From Micromonospora aurantiaca ATCC 27029 (lineage in GTDB: Bacteria; Actinomycetota; Actinomycetes; Mycobacteriales; Micromonosporaceae), in assembly GCF_000145235.1 (NCBI RefSeq), contig NC_014391.1, positions 4,906,001 through 4,970,000 on the forward strand: a stretch of DNA of 64,000 nt, in the 5' to 3' direction. Of this stretch, positions 27,797 to 37,630 are shown piece after piece. The notes under the pieces are model-generated. The model saw only the letters and a list, made by a program, of their open reading frames with translations, was not told the DNA's origin and did not search any database. Both the position numbers and the translations under genes were made by a program. Positions within the stretch are counted from its first letter, which is position 1. Every line of letters starts with the position of its first letter.

Positions 27797-29446
27797 TCAG
27801 CCCGCTGTGGACGGTGCCGGCACGAGCGGCAGCACCAACACCGAGGGATGCTCACGATCGTGGAGGATCTCCCGCCAGCCAGCACGGAGGGTCACAGCGG
27901 TGCCGAGCGGCTCACCGGTGCCGGGGTTGCGCGCGTAGCGGGGGTGGGCGCCACCGGAGACCTGCACCCGCAGCCGGTGCCCGGACGCGAAGCGGTACGC
28001 CGTCGGCCAGAGCGTCACCGGCACGGTGACCACTCCGGACGGATCACGCGGGAACCGCCCGGGCTCGACGCGGACCAGGCCGTCGCAGACGTTCCAGGAG
28101 CGCCCGCGCCGGTCCACGTCGCACAGACGCACGAACACGTCCAGGTACGACAGTTCGCTGCGCAGGTGGATCTCGGCGCGTACCGGCCCGGCCACCTCGA
28201 CCGGGTCGCGCAGCGGCTCGCTGGTGTAGGTGAGCACGTCCGGGCGCGCCTCGACCGGCCGGTTGTCCACCGCGCCGGCCCGCTGGGCCACCAGCAGCGG
28301 GCCACCGAGCGACGGGGTGGGGTCGGCCGGGTCGTACCAGATCCGGTCCGGTGCGCCGTGCTCCTGCGGTTCCGGGGCCAGCCCGCCGGCGGATCGCAGG
28401 TGCCATCGCGCGGGTGTGGCCGGTGGCGGCCAGTCCGGCAGGTCGCGCCAGCCGCCGCCGTCGCCGCCGACGTGCACCCGTACCGGCGCGCGTTCCGGCC
28501 CGGGCCGCCCGGCCAGGTGGGTGTCGAGCCAGTCCAGGCCCTCCCGCAGCGACGCCAGGAGCAGCCCCGGGCTGCCGTGCGTCCACGGCCCGACGACCAG
28601 GCGGGTCCGCGTCCCGGCGGCCCGCAGACGGGCGTAGTCGTCGAGCTGGGCCGGCAGGAAGATGTCCTGCCAGCCGCTGACCATCGCCACCGGGGCCCGG
28701 ACCTCGGTGATCCGGTCGCCGAAGACCCGGGTACGCCAGTAGTCGGCGTCGGGGGTGTGGTGACGCAGCCACTCCTGGAAGAACGGCACCGTCACGCCGG
28801 TGGCGACCCGGTCCGCCTCGGCCAGCGGCAGGTGCGCCAGGGCGCGGGCGAGCCGGGGCTGGCCGCGTTTGAGCTCCCACTGCCGAGCCAGCCAGGGCAC
28901 CGTCTGCGCCTGGAGCAGCTCGGCCCAGGTGAGCACCGTGTCCAGCGCGAACGACTCCCCCGCGTACGTGGAGTCGCGGGTGGCCGACGCGGTCACCACG
29001 GCGACCATCGCCCGCAGCTCGTCGCCCGCCTCGGCGGCGAGCGCCCACTGCACGAAGCCCTGGTAGCTGGCGCCGAACATGCCGAACGCGCCGGTCCACC
29101 ACCGCTGGCGGCGCAGCCAGTCCAGCGTGTCCAGGCCGTCGTCGCGCTCGTGCACGAGCGGCGCGAACTCGCCGCCGGAACCGAACGTGCCGCGGCACGA
29201 CTGGATCACCACGTGGAAACCCCGCTCGGCGATCAGGCGGCCCAGCAGCCGGACCGGCCCGCCCCGCCCGTACGGGGTGCGGATCAGCACGCACGGCGCG
29301 GCGGGCAGACCGGGCGCGTAGTGGTCGGTGCGCAGCGTCACCCCGTCGCGTACCCGGACCGGGATGTCCCGGGTGACGGCGACCCGCCCGGTGCGGGCGG
29401 CGGGCAGTCGCAGCGCCGCGGTGGCGGCCCGGGTGACCAGCCGCAT
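27797..29446 (-). CDS. CocE/NonD family serine hydrolase
   Basis: The 549-residue protein fits the X-Pro dipeptidyl-peptidase/CocE (S15) hydrolase family: an alpha/beta-hydrolase with the nucleophile in GMFGASYQGFVQ, an upstream VIQSCRGTFGSGGEF, the acid-His region MVSGWQDIFLPAQ and VGPWTHGSPG, and a C-terminal galactose-binding-like beta domain (PVTLWPTAYRFASGHRLRVQVSG). Substrates in the family are esters or amides, and the physiological one here is unknown. It starts 2 nt after the MarR-type stop, so both are one transcript. Confidence 0.9.
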   Translation of the reverse strand: MRLVTRAATAALRLPAARTGRVAVTRDIPVRVRDGVTLRTDHYAPGLPAAPCVLIRTPYGRGGPVRLLGRLIAERGFHVVIQSCRGTFGSGGEFAPLVHERDDGLDTLDWLRRQRWWTGAFGMFGASYQGFVQWALAAEAGDELRAMVAVVTASATRDSTYAGESFALDTVLTWAELLQAQTVPWLARQWELKRGQPRLARALAHLPLAEADRVATGVTVPFFQEWLRHHTPDADYWRTRVFGDRITEVRAPVAMVSGWQDIFLPAQLDDYARLRAAGTRTRLVVGPWTHGSPGLLLASLREGLDWLDTHLAGRPGPERAPVRVHVGGDGGGWRDLPDWPPPATPARWHLRSAGGLAPEPQEHGAPDRIWYDPADPTPSLGGPLLVAQRAGAVDNRPVEARPDVLTYTSEPLRDPVEVAGPVRAEIHLRSELSYLDVFVRLCDVDRRGRSWNVCDGLVRVEPGRFPRDPSGVVTVPVTLWPTAYRFASGHRLRVQVSGGAHPRYARNPGTGEPLGTAVTLRAGWREILHDREHPSVLVLPLVPAPSTAG

Positions 29447-29448
29447 GA

Positions 29449-30024
29449 TCAGTCGGCCGGGCCGGAGGCGTCGCCGCGACGGGGAGCGGCGCGGATCTCG
29501 TCCCGGTGGGTACGCATGGAGTGCACCATCTCGGCCATGAACCGGTGCACCACGGCCAGCTCGTCGTCGCTGAAGCGGTCCATCACCTCGTCGGTACGGC
29601 GACCCAGCGGCCCGAAGAAGCTCTGCGCCAGCGTCGCGCCGCGGTCGGCGTAGTGCAGGAGGATCTTGCGACGGTCGGCGGTGTCCCGGTCGCGCCGGAT
29701 GTGGCCGCCGCGCTCCAGCCGGTCGACCAGCGCGGTCACCGAGCCGGAGGAGAGGTTGAGCGCCTCGCCGAGCCGGCCGGGGGTGATCGGGTCGCCCACC
29801 AGCTCGGCCTCCATGACCGCGATCAGGGCGTACAGGTCGGTGGCGTTGAGTCCGTGCAGCCCGGCGAACGCGTGCCCGATGTGCTGCGCGTCGACCGAGT
29901 AACGACGCAGGTCGTTGGTGATGTCGGCCACCATGCGCCCGCGTGGGTCGTCACGTCGCCGGTACATCCTGTGCGCCGCCACCGCTTGCCGCCACCCCCT
30001 GTCGAACAGTTCCGGTTGCAGCAT
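29449..30024 (-). CDS. MarR family transcriptional regulator
   Basis: The 191-residue protein has the MarR winged helix: LYALIAVMEAE, then ITPGRLGEALNLSSGSVTAL (helix-turn-helix) and VDRLERGGHIRRDRDTADRR (wing), and ends in a helical tail. ATG 30024 (MLQPELF) is chosen; ATGs at 30051 and a GTG at 30087 would extend it but would place coding sequence over a pair of direct repeats that look like an operator. It is divergent from the MMPL exporter and precedes the CocE-type gene, so it probably controls both. Confidence 0.88.
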   Translation of the reverse strand: MLQPELFDRGWRQAVAAHRMYRRRDDPRGRMVADITNDLRRYSVDAQHIGHAFAGLHGLNATDLYALIAVMEAELVGDPITPGRLGEALNLSSGSVTALVDRLERGGHIRRDRDTADRRKILLHYADRGATLAQSFFGPLGRRTDEVMDRFSDDELAVVHRFMAEMVHSMRTHRDEIRAAPRRGDASGPAD

Positions 30025-30046
30025 AGAACCACCGCGGATAATCTCG

Positions 30047-30067
30047 CTCATCAAGATACTCGTTAAG
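30047..30067. promoter_or_regulatory. Direct repeats CTCRTYAAG in the MarR-MMPL divergent region
   Basis: CTCATCAAG (30047-30055) and CTCGTTAAG (30059-30067) repeat with a 12 bp period in the A+T-rich gap between the divergent MarR and MMPL genes. A 12 bp period is close to one helical turn, suiting binding of a regulator on one face of DNA. Operator function is inferred. Confidence 0.45.
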
Positions 30068-30103
30068 AGAGAATCCCCCGCGACCAATATGTGAGGGCAT
30101 CAG

Positions 30104-32230
30104 ATGTCTCTGTTCACCCGCGTCGTCCGGGGCCGGCTGGCCGCCTGGCTCACGCTGGCCGCCGCACTCGTCGTCGGCGTGGTCGCCTTCGGGCTACCGA
30201 AGCCGGACAATCCGGCGCCCGTCTCCGACACCGGCCTGTCCGTGGAGTGGCAGTCGACGCAGGTCGAGCGGCTCCAGGAGCAGTTGCCCTCCAAGGACGC
30301 CCAGACCGCCCTGGTGGTGGTCAGCCGCGCCGACCGGGCCCCGTTGAGCGGGGCCGACCGCAGCGTGCTCGACGGCCTCGGCGGCGAGTTGAGCTCGCTC
30401 GCCGCCGGCGGGCGGGTCTCCCCCGCCCAGGTCTCCCCGGACGGCACTGTGGCGCTGGTCGCGGTGCCGCTGTCCACCGAGGGCGGCCCGTCGGCGGTGG
30501 TCGACGAGGTGGAGAAGCTCCGCGAGGCCGTCGGTGACCTGCCCGGCGAGCTGACCGTCGAGGTCACCGGCGGGCCCGCGTTCACCGCCGACCTGGGCAA
30601 GGTGTTCCAGGGCGCGGACACCACCCTGCTGCTGGTCACCGCCGCCGTGGTGGCGGTGCTGCTGCTCGTCACCTACCGCAGCCCGTTCCTGTGGCTGGTA
30701 CCGCTGCTGGTGGTGGGCGCCACCGAGCAGATCACGCTGCGCGTGGTGGAGTCCCTCGTCCCCGCCTTCGGCATCTACCTGCCCAGCGGGCAGGTCACCG
30801 GCATCGCCAGCGTGCTGGTGTTCGGCGCCGCCACCAACTACGCGCTGCTGCTCATCGCCCGCTACCGGGAGGAACTGCGCCGCGAGGAGGACCGGTTCGC
30901 CGCCATGCGGTCGGCGCTGCGCCGCACCGCCGAGCCGATCCTGGCCAGCGGCAGCACCGTCGTCCTCGGCGTGCTCACGCTGCTGCTGTCCGAGCAGGAG
31001 ACCAACCGGGCGCTCGCCCTGGCCTGCGCCACCGGTGTGATCCTCGCCATGCTCTCCGCCCTGTTCGTGCTCCCCGCCGCGCTGCTGCTGTTCGGCCGGG
31101 GCCTGTTCTGGCCCTTCGTCCCCCGCGTCGGCAGTGCCGCCCGCGAGGGCCGGATCTGGGGCCGCCTCGGCGAGCTGGTGGTCCGCCGGCCGCTGCCGGT
31201 CGCCGCGCTCGCAGTCCTGCTGCTCGCCGGCCTCGCCCTCGGCGGCCTGGGCATCCGCACCGGGCTGTCCGAGACCGAGCAGTTCAGCGAGAAGCCCGAG
31301 GCGGTCGCCGGAGCCGAGACGCTCGCCCGGGCGTTCCCGGCCGGCAGCACCCAGCCGGTCGCGGTGCTCACCACCCCGCAGGCCGCCCAGGCGGTCCTCG
31401 CCGCGGCGAGCGGCGTCGACGGGGTCGCCTCGGCGCGGCCCGGCGCCGCCGGGGACCGGGTCGCCCAGATCGACGTGGTGCTCACCGCCGAGCCGGGCAG
31501 CGCCGCCTCCGACCGGGCCGTGGTGGCGCTGCGCGACGCCGTGTCCGCCGTACCGGACTCGGCACCGCCCGCCGTGGAGGGCGCGGACGCCCCCGACGGT
31601 GCCCTGGTCGGTGGCTCGGTCGCGGCCACCTACGACTCGAACGAGGCCAACACCAAGGACCTCCAGCTGATCCTGCCGCTCATCCTGCTGCTGGTCGGCG
31701 CGGTGCTGGTGCTGCTGCTGCGCGGGCTCCTGGCGCCGCTGCTGCTGGTGCTCACAGTCATCGGCTCGTTCTTCGCCAGCCTCGGCGCGGCCTGGTTGCT
31801 CTTCGACCACGTGCTGGACTTCCCGGCGCTGGACAGCGGGGTGCTGCTGCTCGCGTTCGTGTTCCTGGTGGCGCTCGGCGTCGACTACAACATCTTCCTG
31901 GTCACCCGGGCCCGGGAGGACGCGCGCCGCACCGGCACCCGCGACGGCATGCTGTCGGCGCTGCGGGTCACCGGCGGCGTGATCACCAGCGCGGGCATCC
32001 TGCTGGCCGCGGTGTTCGCGGTGCTCGGCGTGCTGCCGCTGATCACGCTCACCCAGATCGGCATCATCGTCTGCATCGGCGTGCTGCTGGACACGCTGCT
32101 GGTCCGTACCGTCCTGGTGCCGGCGCTGGCGTTCCTGCTCGGCGACCGGTTCTGGTGGCCCGGACGGATCACCCGGGACGCCGACGCGCCCGCCGCGACG
32201 CCGGCCGAGCCGGTCGCCGCGCGGGACTGA
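30104..32230 (+). CDS. MMPL family transporter
   Basis: The 708-residue protein is an RND-type MMPL exporter with two halves, each an N-terminal membrane helix, an extracellular domain and a group of five or so membrane segments. In the second half the proton-relay motif is intact (GVDYNIFLVTRAREDARR, D594-Y595). In the first half the equivalent position is FGAATNYALLLIARYREE, with Asn245 replacing the usual Asp. GAGGG lies about 9 nt before ATG 30104. It is divergent from a MarR regulator, so export of a drug or lipid under MarR control is likely. A perfect 18 bp hairpin follows. Confidence 0.92.
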   Translation: MSLFTRVVRGRLAAWLTLAAALVVGVVAFGLPKPDNPAPVSDTGLSVEWQSTQVERLQEQLPSKDAQTALVVVSRADRAPLSGADRSVLDGLGGELSSLAAGGRVSPAQVSPDGTVALVAVPLSTEGGPSAVVDEVEKLREAVGDLPGELTVEVTGGPAFTADLGKVFQGADTTLLLVTAAVVAVLLLVTYRSPFLWLVPLLVVGATEQITLRVVESLVPAFGIYLPSGQVTGIASVLVFGAATNYALLLIARYREELRREEDRFAAMRSALRRTAEPILASGSTVVLGVLTLLLSEQETNRALALACATGVILAMLSALFVLPAALLLFGRGLFWPFVPRVGSAAREGRIWGRLGELVVRRPLPVAALAVLLLAGLALGGLGIRTGLSETEQFSEKPEAVAGAETLARAFPAGSTQPVAVLTTPQAAQAVLAAASGVDGVASARPGAAGDRVAQIDVVLTAEPGSAASDRAVVALRDAVSAVPDSAPPAVEGADAPDGALVGGSVAATYDSNEANTKDLQLILPLILLLVGAVLVLLLRGLLAPLLLVLTVIGSFFASLGAAWLLFDHVLDFPALDSGVLLLAFVFLVALGVDYNIFLVTRAREDARRTGTRDGMLSALRVTGGVITSAGILLAAVFAVLGVLPLITLTQIGIIVCIGVLLDTLLVRTVLVPALAFLLGDRFWWPGRITRDADAPAATPAEPVAARD

Positions 32231-32233
32231 CCA

Positions 32234-32273
32234 GACGGGCGGGGGCCGGCGCGTACGCCGGCCCCCGCCCGTC
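32234..32273. terminator. 18 bp perfect hairpin between convergent genes
   Basis: Arms at 32234-32251 and 32256-32273 pair perfectly, and the 4 nt centre CGTA can also be read as part of a palindrome. It lies between the MMPL stop (32230) and the transglycosylase stop (32285), acting on both strands. Confidence 0.85.
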
Positions 32274-32284
32274 CGTCCGGTCGC

Positions 32285-33154
32285 TCAGAAGCTCAGGCAC
32301 TCGCACTCGGTCATCAGCGCCCGCACGTTGCGCACGTACTGCGGGTTGGGGATGGTCAGCGGCTGATCCTCCCGCGCGACCGCGCCGTGCCCGTAGTTGT
32401 AGGCAGCGATCACGGCGTTGAGCAGGCAGGAGTTCAGCTCGGCGGTGCACAGCGAGGCGTCGAGCCGGTAGTCGGACTCGAAGTACATGTCGCCGATGTA
32501 CTTGGTCAGCCAGGCCAGGTAGGTGCCGCCCAGATAGGCGTTGTCCCGGTAGGCGTCGATGTCGTACGACTGGCCGAAGCGCTGGTTCATCCACTCCGCC
32601 GTGGCCGGCATGACCTGCATCAGCCCGACCCCGCCGTCACAGGCGATGATGTTGGACTGCCACCCGCTCTCCTGCCAGGCGGTGGCCTTCAGCAGCGCCG
32701 ACGGGATGCGGATGTCCGGCGCCGACGTCGGCCAGTACGTCCGCGCCGCCGCGTCGGCGAGCGCCGCCTTCACCTGACTCTGGCTGGCCTTGGTGCCCCG
32801 GTAGCTCGGCTTGCAGCCGTCGTCCACCGGCTTCGGCGGCGCCGGTGGCACCTGGGTCTCGGTCGGCGGCTTCGGCCGGGCCAGCGGCGCCGTGGTCGTG
32901 CGCGACGGCTTGGCCCGCGGCTTCGGTTTCGCCGACGCGCTCGGGCTGGGCCGGCCGCCCATCGCCGCGACCGCCGGTGGCTCCTCGCTCGGCGCGTCGG
33001 CGGGCGCCTCCTGCGGTTGCTCCGCCGGGGCCGCCGTGGGCAGGTCCGCAGCGACCTCCCGGACCGGCCGTTCCTCCTCGCCGCACGCCGTCAGCGTGGC
33101 CGCCGCGAGCAGCGCCACCACTGTCACGGCCCATCGGCCGAGTCCTCGCCGCAT
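32285..33154 (-). CDS. Lytic transglycosylase-like lipoprotein
   Basis: The 289-residue protein has a lipoprotein signal (AVTVVALLAAATLTAC, Cys24), a long Pro/Ala/Lys-rich linker (about 30-115), and a lysozyme-like transglycosylase (SLT) domain. The catalytic Glu is in LLKATAWQESGWQSN, followed by GGVGLMQVMPATAEWM and AAYNYGHGAV, the family's conserved blocks. Cysteines C113, those in ASLCTAELNSC, and CEC at the end suggest disulfides. It probably cleaves peptidoglycan from the outer face of the membrane. GGGGAGG lies just before ATG 33154. Confidence 0.9.
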   Translation of the reverse strand: MRRGLGRWAVTVVALLAAATLTACGEEERPVREVAADLPTAAPAEQPQEAPADAPSEEPPAVAAMGGRPSPSASAKPKPRAKPSRTTTAPLARPKPPTETQVPPAPPKPVDDGCKPSYRGTKASQSQVKAALADAAARTYWPTSAPDIRIPSALLKATAWQESGWQSNIIACDGGVGLMQVMPATAEWMNQRFGQSYDIDAYRDNAYLGGTYLAWLTKYIGDMYFESDYRLDASLCTAELNSCLLNAVIAAYNYGHGAVAREDQPLTIPNPQYVRNVRALMTECECLSF

Positions 33155-33186
33155 CGGACCTCCCCGTAGTCCCCCGTCGGCGCACC

Positions 33187-34659
33187 CTAGCAAGGATCGA
33201 CGGGTCCGGGGGGTACCCGCGACGCGGACCGGCGGCGCCGGGGCCGGGGCGGCGACTCCCCCGCCACCGCGTCGGCCGGCCGTTCGCCGCGGTCCGCGCC
33301 GGCCGGTCGCTCGTCCCGGTCGGCCAGCCGGTCCCGGGTCGCCCACGCCACCACGAAGACGGTCGTCCACGCGAGGCCCAGCAGCACCGCCGTGACGGTG
33401 CCGCTCGCCGTACTGAAGCCCAGGTAGAGCCGCGCGCCGGTGACAGTGACCACCCCCGCCGACGCGGCCGTCCACACCGCCGCGCCCACCGGCCAGCGGG
33501 CCCCCCGCGACAGCAGCCAGGCGAGCGTGCCGAAACTCGCGGTCACCACCGCGTTCTGGGTCGGGAACAGGTCACCGGGGCGGTCCGGGCCACCCGGGCC
33601 GGTCAGGTCCGCGACGACGACGAGCAGCACCAGCGGCACGGCGGCGCCGACAGTGCCCAGCACGCCGAGCGGGTCGGCCCGCCACGACCGGCCCCGCCGC
33701 GCCACCACCGCGGCGACCAGGGCGACCGCGGCGATCAGCACCCAGCCGCGCAGCACCGACACCGCCAGCAGCGCCGTGTCGACCACCCCGGGGGTACGCC
33801 GGGCGGCGAACCAGTCGGCGACCAGCCCGTCGAGGACCCCGAGCCCGCTGTGCGCGACGACCGCCTCCAGCAGGACCGCCACGGCCAGCCCGGCGACGAA
33901 CAGCAGCGCCAGTCCCAGCGCCAGGTTGATCAGCAGCGTCCAGGCCGGGCCGACCCGCATGGCGACCAGGAAGAACAGCACCCCGTACCGGGCCCGCACC
34001 CAGCGCAGCGGCGGCAACGCGGCGGCCCGCGCCGTGAGCGCGCGTACCGGGTCCGGGTTGCGCCCCAGCCAGCGGCCCGCGAGGACCACGGCGAGCAGGC
34101 ACAGCAGCAGGGCCAGCACCGCGCCGGTGGCCCGGCCGAGCAGCTTCGACACCCGCTCGTACGACTCACCGGCCAGGTAGCCGGCCAGCACCGAGGCGCC
34201 GACCCAGCTCGCGACCCCGGCGAGGTTCCACGGCGCGAACCGCCGGTACGGCATCCCCGCCGACCCGGCCAGCCGGGGCGCCAGGGTGCGGGCGAACGCG
34301 ATCCAGCGGGCCGCGAGGACGCCCCGGCCGCCGAGGCGCTCCAGCAGCGAGTCGGCGCGCCGCCACCGGTGCGCGCCGATCCGGGCACCCACGCCCGAGG
34401 CGCGCAGACGGGGGCCGTACCGGCGGCCCGCCCGCCACGCGAGTGTGTCTCCGATCACGGCGGCGGCGGTCATGGCCACCAGCACGGGCGCGAGGCGCAG
34501 CGTCCCCGCGTACGCTAGGAAGCCGACCAGAAGCAGGGTCGCCTCGCCGGGCATCAGCAGCCCGACGATCACCGCGGTCTCCGCCGCGACGATCGCCGCG
34601 GCGGCCACGTAGATCAGCAGGGGCGGCAGCTCCTGCAGCCAGCTCAGCAGGTCAGGCAT
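33187..34659 (-). CDS. DedA-PAP2 fusion membrane protein with degenerate phosphatase site
   Basis: The 490-residue membrane protein joins an N-terminal DedA/VTT domain (residues about 12-200, with IVGLLMPGEATLLLVG and a MPYRRFAPWN region) to a C-terminal PAP2-like domain (about 225-435). The PAP2 catalytic motifs are altered: the KxxxxxxRP motif keeps RP (360-361) but lacks the Lys, the PSGH motif reads PTQN (366-369), and the third motif reads GARLYLGFSTASG (408-420) without the catalytic His. It may be an inactive phosphatase that binds lipid phosphates. A tail from about 445 is Arg/Asp-rich and cytosolic. Confidence 0.85.
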   Translation of the reverse strand: MPDLLSWLQELPPLLIYVAAAAIVAAETAVIVGLLMPGEATLLLVGFLAYAGTLRLAPVLVAMTAAAVIGDTLAWRAGRRYGPRLRASGVGARIGAHRWRRADSLLERLGGRGVLAARWIAFARTLAPRLAGSAGMPYRRFAPWNLAGVASWVGASVLAGYLAGESYERVSKLLGRATGAVLALLLCLLAVVLAGRWLGRNPDPVRALTARAAALPPLRWVRARYGVLFFLVAMRVGPAWTLLINLALGLALLFVAGLAVAVLLEAVVAHSGLGVLDGLVADWFAARRTPGVVDTALLAVSVLRGWVLIAAVALVAAVVARRGRSWRADPLGVLGTVGAAVPLVLLVVVADLTGPGGPDRPGDLFPTQNAVVTASFGTLAWLLSRGARWPVGAAVWTAASAGVVTVTGARLYLGFSTASGTVTAVLLGLAWTTVFVVAWATRDRLADRDERPAGADRGERPADAVAGESPPRPRRRRSASRVPPGPVDPC

Positions 34660-34790
34660 CGGACACCCCGCACGGGTGTCAGCATGCCAGTCGCTGGAAC
34701 GGTCGGCACAGCACTTTCGACGCAGATCCGGGTTGTCTCGGGGTGACCCCGAGGCGTGCCCCGGCAACCGCAGACAGGAGTATGGAGGGT

Positions 34791-36659
<1,869 letters not shown>

Positions 36660-36683
36660 TCCACCAGCTCACCAGCCCCACCC

Positions 36684-36716
36684 GGAGCCCGGCCCGCCCT
36701 AGGCGGACCGGGCTCC
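36684..36716 (+). terminator. Hairpin terminator after typA
   Basis: Arms 36684-36698 and 36702-36716 pair at 14 of 15 positions around a 3 nt loop, starting 24 nt after the typA stop. Confidence 0.8.
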
Positions 36717-36786
36717 CCCCGTCCCCACCGTCCCCACCGTTCCCCTCACCCGTCTCCGCCCGCCCCGCCGCTGCCCGCCGCCGGAC

Positions 36787-36841
36787 GATCATGAGGTTGG
36801 CGGCAGTCAAGGAGATCAAATCCGCCGCCAACTTCATGATC
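36787..36841. repeat. Inverted repeat with GATCATGARGTTGGCGGC arms
   Basis: Arms 36787-36804 and 36824-36841 pair at 17 of 18 positions around a 19 nt loop. The element is A+T-richer than its flanks and lies between the convergent typA and methyltransferase genes. It resembles the GATCTTGCACTTTGG inverted repeat at 14076 in architecture (17-18 bp arms starting GATC). A role as dispersed palindromic element or transcript-end hairpin is inferred. Confidence 0.65.
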
Positions 36842-36891
36842 GACGGGGTGGGCGCGAGGCGGCGAGGGCGAGGGTGGGGGTGGGGGTGGGG

Positions 36892-37557
36892 TCAGTGGGG
36901 TTTGGTGGCCTCCAGGGCCAGGACGTCGGGGATCGGGCCGGAGCCGGACTCGACCACCCGGGTCAGCCGCAGGCCGGCGGCCGCCACGGCGTCCAGCAGG
37001 CCGGCCAGGGGCAGATGCCACGCGCCCACCCGCGCCCGCACCCCGGTCGCGTTCCACGAGCGGACCGTGCGGTCCCGCGAGGCGTACCCGCCGTCGATCA
37101 CGATCCGCTCCGGCTCGGACCGGTCGGCGAACGCGCCCACGAAGCACGGGTGCACCCCGACGTGCAGCAGCCGGCCGCCGGGCGCCAGCACCCGCGCCGC
37201 CTCGGCGACCGCCGCCGGATAGTCCGGCATGTCGGTGTGCGCGAGCACGCAGACCACCGCCGGTACGGCGCCGGTGGCGAGCGGCAACGCGGTCGCGTCG
37301 GCGCGGGCCACCGGCAGCCGGGCGCGGGCGTGGCGTAGCTGCCCGCCGGACAGGTCCACTCCCACCGGTGTCCACCCGAGACGCCGCAGCTCGGCCGCGT
37401 GCGCCCCGGTGCCGCAGCACAGGTCCACGCACCGCCCCGGGCCGTCACCGAGCAGGTCGGCCAGCACCGACCGGACCCGGTCCATGTAGACCGACGAGGT
37501 CTCGCTGGCGTACTCCTCGTACCAGTCGGCGATGTCGTCGTACAGCGGGGTCGTCAT
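36892..37557 (-). CDS. Class I SAM-dependent methyltransferase
   Basis: The 221-residue protein begins MTTPLYDDIADWYEEYASE and has motif I RCVDLCCGTGAHAAELRRLG (about residues 42-61), the acidic end of the second strand in VGVDLSGGQL, and VLAPGGRLLHVGVHP. It is a small-molecule type methyltransferase (Methyltransf_11 style) of unknown substrate. ATG 37557 lies 6 nt from a TAGCGT -10 box. It is divergent from the serine hydrolase gene, whose own -10 box lies 50 bp away. Confidence 0.85.
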   Translation of the reverse strand: MTTPLYDDIADWYEEYASETSSVYMDRVRSVLADLLGDGPGRCVDLCCGTGAHAAELRRLGWTPVGVDLSGGQLRHARARLPVARADATALPLATGAVPAVVCVLAHTDMPDYPAAVAEAARVLAPGGRLLHVGVHPCFVGAFADRSEPERIVIDGGYASRDRTVRSWNATGVRARVGAWHLPLAGLLDAVAAAGLRLTRVVESGSGPIPDVLALEATKPH

Positions 37558-37563
37558 CTCCGC

Positions 37564-37569
37564 ACGCTA
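37564..37569 (-). promoter_or_regulatory. Leaderless -10 box of the 36892-37557 methyltransferase
   Basis: Minus-strand TAGCGT ends 6 nt before ATG 37557. It faces the divergent leaderless promoter at 37619. Confidence 0.6.
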
Positions 37570-37618
37570 GCCCCGCCCCCGTGGTCGCCGCTGCCCCGCG
37601 TACGCCCCGAAGATCGGC

Positions 37619-37624
37619 TACGGT
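37619..37624 (+). promoter_or_regulatory. Leaderless -10 box of the serine hydrolase gene
   Basis: TACGGT ends 6 nt before ATG 37631, with no ribosome binding site between. Confidence 0.6.
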
Positions 37625-37630
37625 GCGCAC

